Positions 6,177-8,002 of a stretch of 8,002 nucleotides of DNA are shown here, piece after piece. The notes beneath the pieces were generated by a model. The model saw nothing but the letters and a program-made list of their open reading frames with translations, was not told where the DNA came from and did no database searches. The DNA comes from Flavobacteriaceae bacterium TMED179. GTDB lineage: Bacteria; Bacteroidota; Bacteroidia; Flavobacteriales; Flavobacteriaceae. Where the stretch lies: the NCBI GenBank assembly GCA_002169865.1, contig NHIC01000007.1, positions 98,123-106,124 on the forward strand, given 5' to 3'. Each line of letters opens with the position of its first letter. The stretch's first letter is position 1. The translations under genes and the position numbers were made by a program.

Positions 6177-6920
6177 TTAATAATGCATAGATCTAGAGTT
6201 TAATTTTAAGATGCTTGAAGCAATTTTTGAAGCTTTTTCCTCTGCCTTTTTCTTTGACTTAGCTTTTGACTCAGATAATAATTTTTTATCTAAAAAAATT
6301 TGAGTAGAGTACTCAATTTTTTTCTTTATTGCTTCAGCCTCACGAGTAACAAACTCAATATTTTTTTTTTCTTTTTGCCCCCATTCAATTAAAATTGCTT
6401 TAAAGCTCAATATTAAAGAGTCTAAATCATCTATATTAATATTAGGTACAATGATTTTTTTTAAGACATAGTTCTTAGTTTTCAAGTATCCTAAATCAAT
6501 AAAGATTGCTCCAATAAAGGATTCTAAAAGGTTACCATGAATGTCGTCTCCAAAGTAATTTTGATTATTTGATACTTCTAATAATTCGATAAGATTCATA
6601 TTCTTACCAATTTGATTTAATTTAGTTCTACTAACAATTTTAGCACGAAACTTAGTTAATGTTCCTTCCTTTGCTTTGGGAAAGTAATCATATAAATATT
6701 CTGCAATGATTGTTGTTAATAACGCATCTCCAAGAAATTCCAAACGTTCAAAGTTGATTGCCTTTCCATCTGAGTCTTTCAAATTCATGGAACTATGCGT
6801 AAATGCTTCTTTATAAATATGCTTATTAGATATTTTTAACCCTATTTTTTTTTGGATTTTATTAAAAAAATTCCCCTGGTTTCCTGTTTTTTGACTTCGA
6901 AAGAAATTAAAGATTTTCAC
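6177..6920 (-). CDS. rnc: Ribonuclease III
   Basis: RNase III cuts double-stranded RNA, matures rRNA precursors and degrades sense-antisense duplexes. The catalytic domain covers about residues 18-155: AFTHSS (39-44), the signature FERLEFLGDALL (57-68, with Glu58, Glu61 and Asp65), EGTLTKFRA (85-93, Glu85) and GNLLESFIGAIFID (129-142, with Glu133). By alignment to E. coli, Asp45, Glu41 and Glu117 are kept, but Asp114 is replaced by Asn130. A lysine-rich double-stranded-RNA-binding domain follows at about 166-240, ending in SKKKAEEKASKIA (222-234). The start is GTG (6920-6918). The only in-frame codons between the fabF stop and this GTG are ATT, AAA and AGA, and the next Met (45) lies inside the core. 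The 247-residue length and the N-terminus KIFNFFRSQ fit flavobacterial enzymes. It is the second gene of the operon, 9 nt after fabF in the same frame. The coding strand has an A9 (6853-6845) and an A10 tract (6370-6361). Confidence 0.96.
   Translation of the reverse strand: MKIFNFFRSQKTGNQGNFFNKIQKKIGLKISNKHIYKEAFTHSSMNLKDSDGKAINFERLEFLGDALLTTIIAEYLYDYFPKAKEGTLTKFRAKIVSRTKLNQIGKNMNLIELLEVSNNQNYFGDDIHGNLLESFIGAIFIDLGYLKTKNYVLKKIIVPNINIDDLDSLILSFKAILIEWGQKEKKNIEFVTREAEAIKKKIEYSTQIFLDKKLLSESKAKSKKKAEEKASKIASSILKLNSRSMHY
6361..6370 (-). repeat. A10 homopolymer inside rnc
   Basis: Ten consecutive A on the coding strand cover codons 184-187 (E-K-K-N), near the start of the double-stranded-RNA-binding domain. 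It is the longest single-base run I found in the window; the next are A9 at 6853-6845 (rnc codons 23-26), A9 at 2232-2240 (asparaginase-family gene) and A8 at 3747-3754 (dinB). The run is read directly from the sequence; any slippage there is inference. Confidence 0.9.
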
Positions 6921-6929
6921 TCTTTTAAT

Positions 6930-8002
6930 TTACTCTATTTTTTTAAATAATACGCATGCATTGTGACCTCCAAAACCAAATGTATTTGACATAGCAACGT
7001 TTACTTTTCTTTCTTGAGCTTTTCCAAATGTGAAATTGATTTTTTGATCAATATTTTCATCTGGAGTCTTATGATTAATTGTTGGAGGGATGACACTATG
7101 TTTGATCGCCATAATAGAAGCTATCGCTTCTACAGCACCTGCTGCTCCTAAAAGATGACCGGTCATTGATTTAGTTGAATTTATATTCATTTTATAAGCG
7201 TGATCACCAAATACTTTTATAATTGCATTTGACTCAGCAACATCACCAAGGGGAGTTGAAGTACCATGCATGTTGATTGTATCCACCTCAGTAATGTTAA
7301 TTTCTGCATCTCTAAGACAGTTTTCCATCACTTTTATTGCTCCAAGTCCTTCGGGGTGCGGTGCAGTCATGTGATGAGCATCTGCAGATAATCCACCTCC
7401 TGCTATTTCAGCATAGATTGTTGCACCTCGATTTACAGCATGTTCATAAGACTCTAAAATTAGAGCACCTGCACCTTCACCCAGAACAAATCCATCTCGA
7501 TCTTTATCAAAAGGGCGCGAGGCTGAGGTAGGATCATCATTTCTCTTAGAGAGAGCATGCATTGCATTAAAACCACCTATCCCTGCTTTAGTCACAGCAG
7601 CTTCAGATCCTCCAGTTACCATTACGTCAACATATCCCAACCGAATATAATTTAGAGCATCAATCATTGCATTTGAAGCTGAAGCACATGCTGAAACAGT
7701 TGCAAAGTTAGGACCCTTAAAACCATATTTCATAGAGATAAGACCCGGAGCAATATCAGCGATCATTTTAGGGATAAAAAAAGGATTGAATCTTGGATTT
7801 TCTTTTCCAGCAGCAAAGTTGAGAACTTCATTCTGAAAAGTTTCTAAACCACCAATTCCAGCGCCCCAAATTACACCAACACGGTCTTTATCAATTGATT
7901 CTGTAGAGAGCTGAGAATCCTCTATAGCTTCTGTAGCAGAAATCAATGCATATTGAGCAAAGCGATCATATTTTCTAGCTTCTTTTCGATCGAAATAATT
8001 TA
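6930..8002 (-). CDS. fabF: Beta-ketoacyl-ACP synthase II (5' end outside the window)
   Basis: FabF condenses malonyl-ACP with growing acyl-ACP chains in fatty acid elongation. The open frame runs to the window edge: 356 complete codons beginning NYFDRKEARKYDRFAQYAL, a typical FabF segment, so the gene is truncated by the window and not broken. By alignment of the active site to E. coli Cys163, about 58 N-terminal residues are missing. The catalytic triad is complete, numbered from the first visible residue: Cys105 in VSACASASNAM, His245 in NMHGTSTPLGD and His282 in KSMTGHLLGAAGA, with the same 140- and 37-residue spacings as in E. coli. GFVLGEGAGALILE and the terminal NTFGFGGHNACVLFKK are also present. 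The AT-rich N-terminal part and, by analogy with other Bacteroidota, an acpP gene should lie just beyond 8002. It is the first visible gene of the operon leading into rnc. Confidence 0.97.
   Translation of the reverse strand, partial: NYFDRKEARKYDRFAQYALISATEAIEDSQLSTESIDKDRVGVIWGAGIGGLETFQNEVLNFAAGKENPRFNPFFIPKMIADIAPGLISMKYGFKGPNFATVSACASASNAMIDALNYIRLGYVDVMVTGGSEAAVTKAGIGGFNAMHALSKRNDDPTSASRPFDKDRDGFVLGEGAGALILESYEHAVNRGATIYAEIAGGGLSADAHHMTAPHPEGLGAIKVMENCLRDAEINITEVDTINMHGTSTPLGDVAESNAIIKVFGDHAYKMNINSTKSMTGHLLGAAGAVEAIASIMAIKHSVIPPTINHKTPDENIDQKINFTFGKAQERKVNVAMSNTFGFGGHNACVLFKKIE

Noticed and set aside
7337..7531. Plus-strand 64-codon open frame inside fabF, rich in His and Leu
   Set aside because: The odd composition is the complement of fabF codons for Ala, Gly and Met; nothing supports it as a gene.
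7944..7946. TTG as the start codon of fabF
   Set aside because: The frame continues upstream to the window edge as DRKEARKYDRFAQYA, a conserved FabF segment, so this Leu codon is internal and the true start lies outside the window.
1..8002. Defence system, mobile element, CRISPR array, tRNA or rRNA gene
   Set aside because: All strand space is accounted for by housekeeping genes and gaps under 190 bp. I saw no repeat-spacer pattern, transposase motif, tRNA cloverleaf or target-site duplication, and the genes show no evident change in composition suggesting transfer.

Overview
The window is a stretch of ordinary, densely packed, AT-rich chromosome from a member of the Bacteroidota, most likely a marine-type flavobacterium. 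Three things point there. The minus-strand order fabF, rnc, IPExxxVDY-family gene, pyk is a Bacteroidota arrangement. The IPExxxVDY family is known to me only from that phylum. The start codons lack Shine-Dalgarno sequences, as is usual in the group. PheS also resembles flavobacterial PheS closely, and a small membrane protein of flavobacterial type is present. The genus cannot be named from this sequence.

Left part (1-2000). The 5' end of a CvpA-family membrane protein gene runs leftward out of the window. It is divergent from a complete pheS (phenylalanyl-tRNA synthetase alpha chain), with a 188-bp AT-rich region between them that holds several short palindromes. pheT is not adjacent. pheS converges on a small four-helix membrane protein gene on the minus strand, and a hairpin with T-rich flanks on both sides lies midway between the two stop codons as a candidate two-way terminator.

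Middle part (2000-4280). Two plus-strand genes 39 bp apart encode a predicted lipoprotein of the isoaspartyl peptidase/L-asparaginase (Ntn-hydrolase) family and DNA polymerase IV (DinB), which ends in a sliding-clamp-binding motif. The dinB and pyk stop codons overlap tail to tail, so no terminator can lie between them.

Right part (4275-8002). A very tight minus-strand operon reads fabF, rnc, IPExxxVDY gene, pyk, with junctions of 9 nt, 1 nt and a 1-nt TAATG overlap. It joins fatty acid elongation, double-stranded RNA processing and the last step of glycolysis. fabF lacks about 58 N-terminal codons because the window ends. rnc starts with GTG in the same frame as the end of fabF, carries A9 and A10 tracts, and has Asn where the E. 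coli enzyme has catalytic Asp114.

No tRNA, rRNA, CRISPR array, insertion sequence, phage gene, toxin-antitoxin pair or defence system was seen. No gap without a gene exceeds 188 bp. I do not see an undescribed system here. The observations worth a second look concern fine structure: the poly-A tract in rnc, the RNase III active site, the pheS leader and the convergent overlap.
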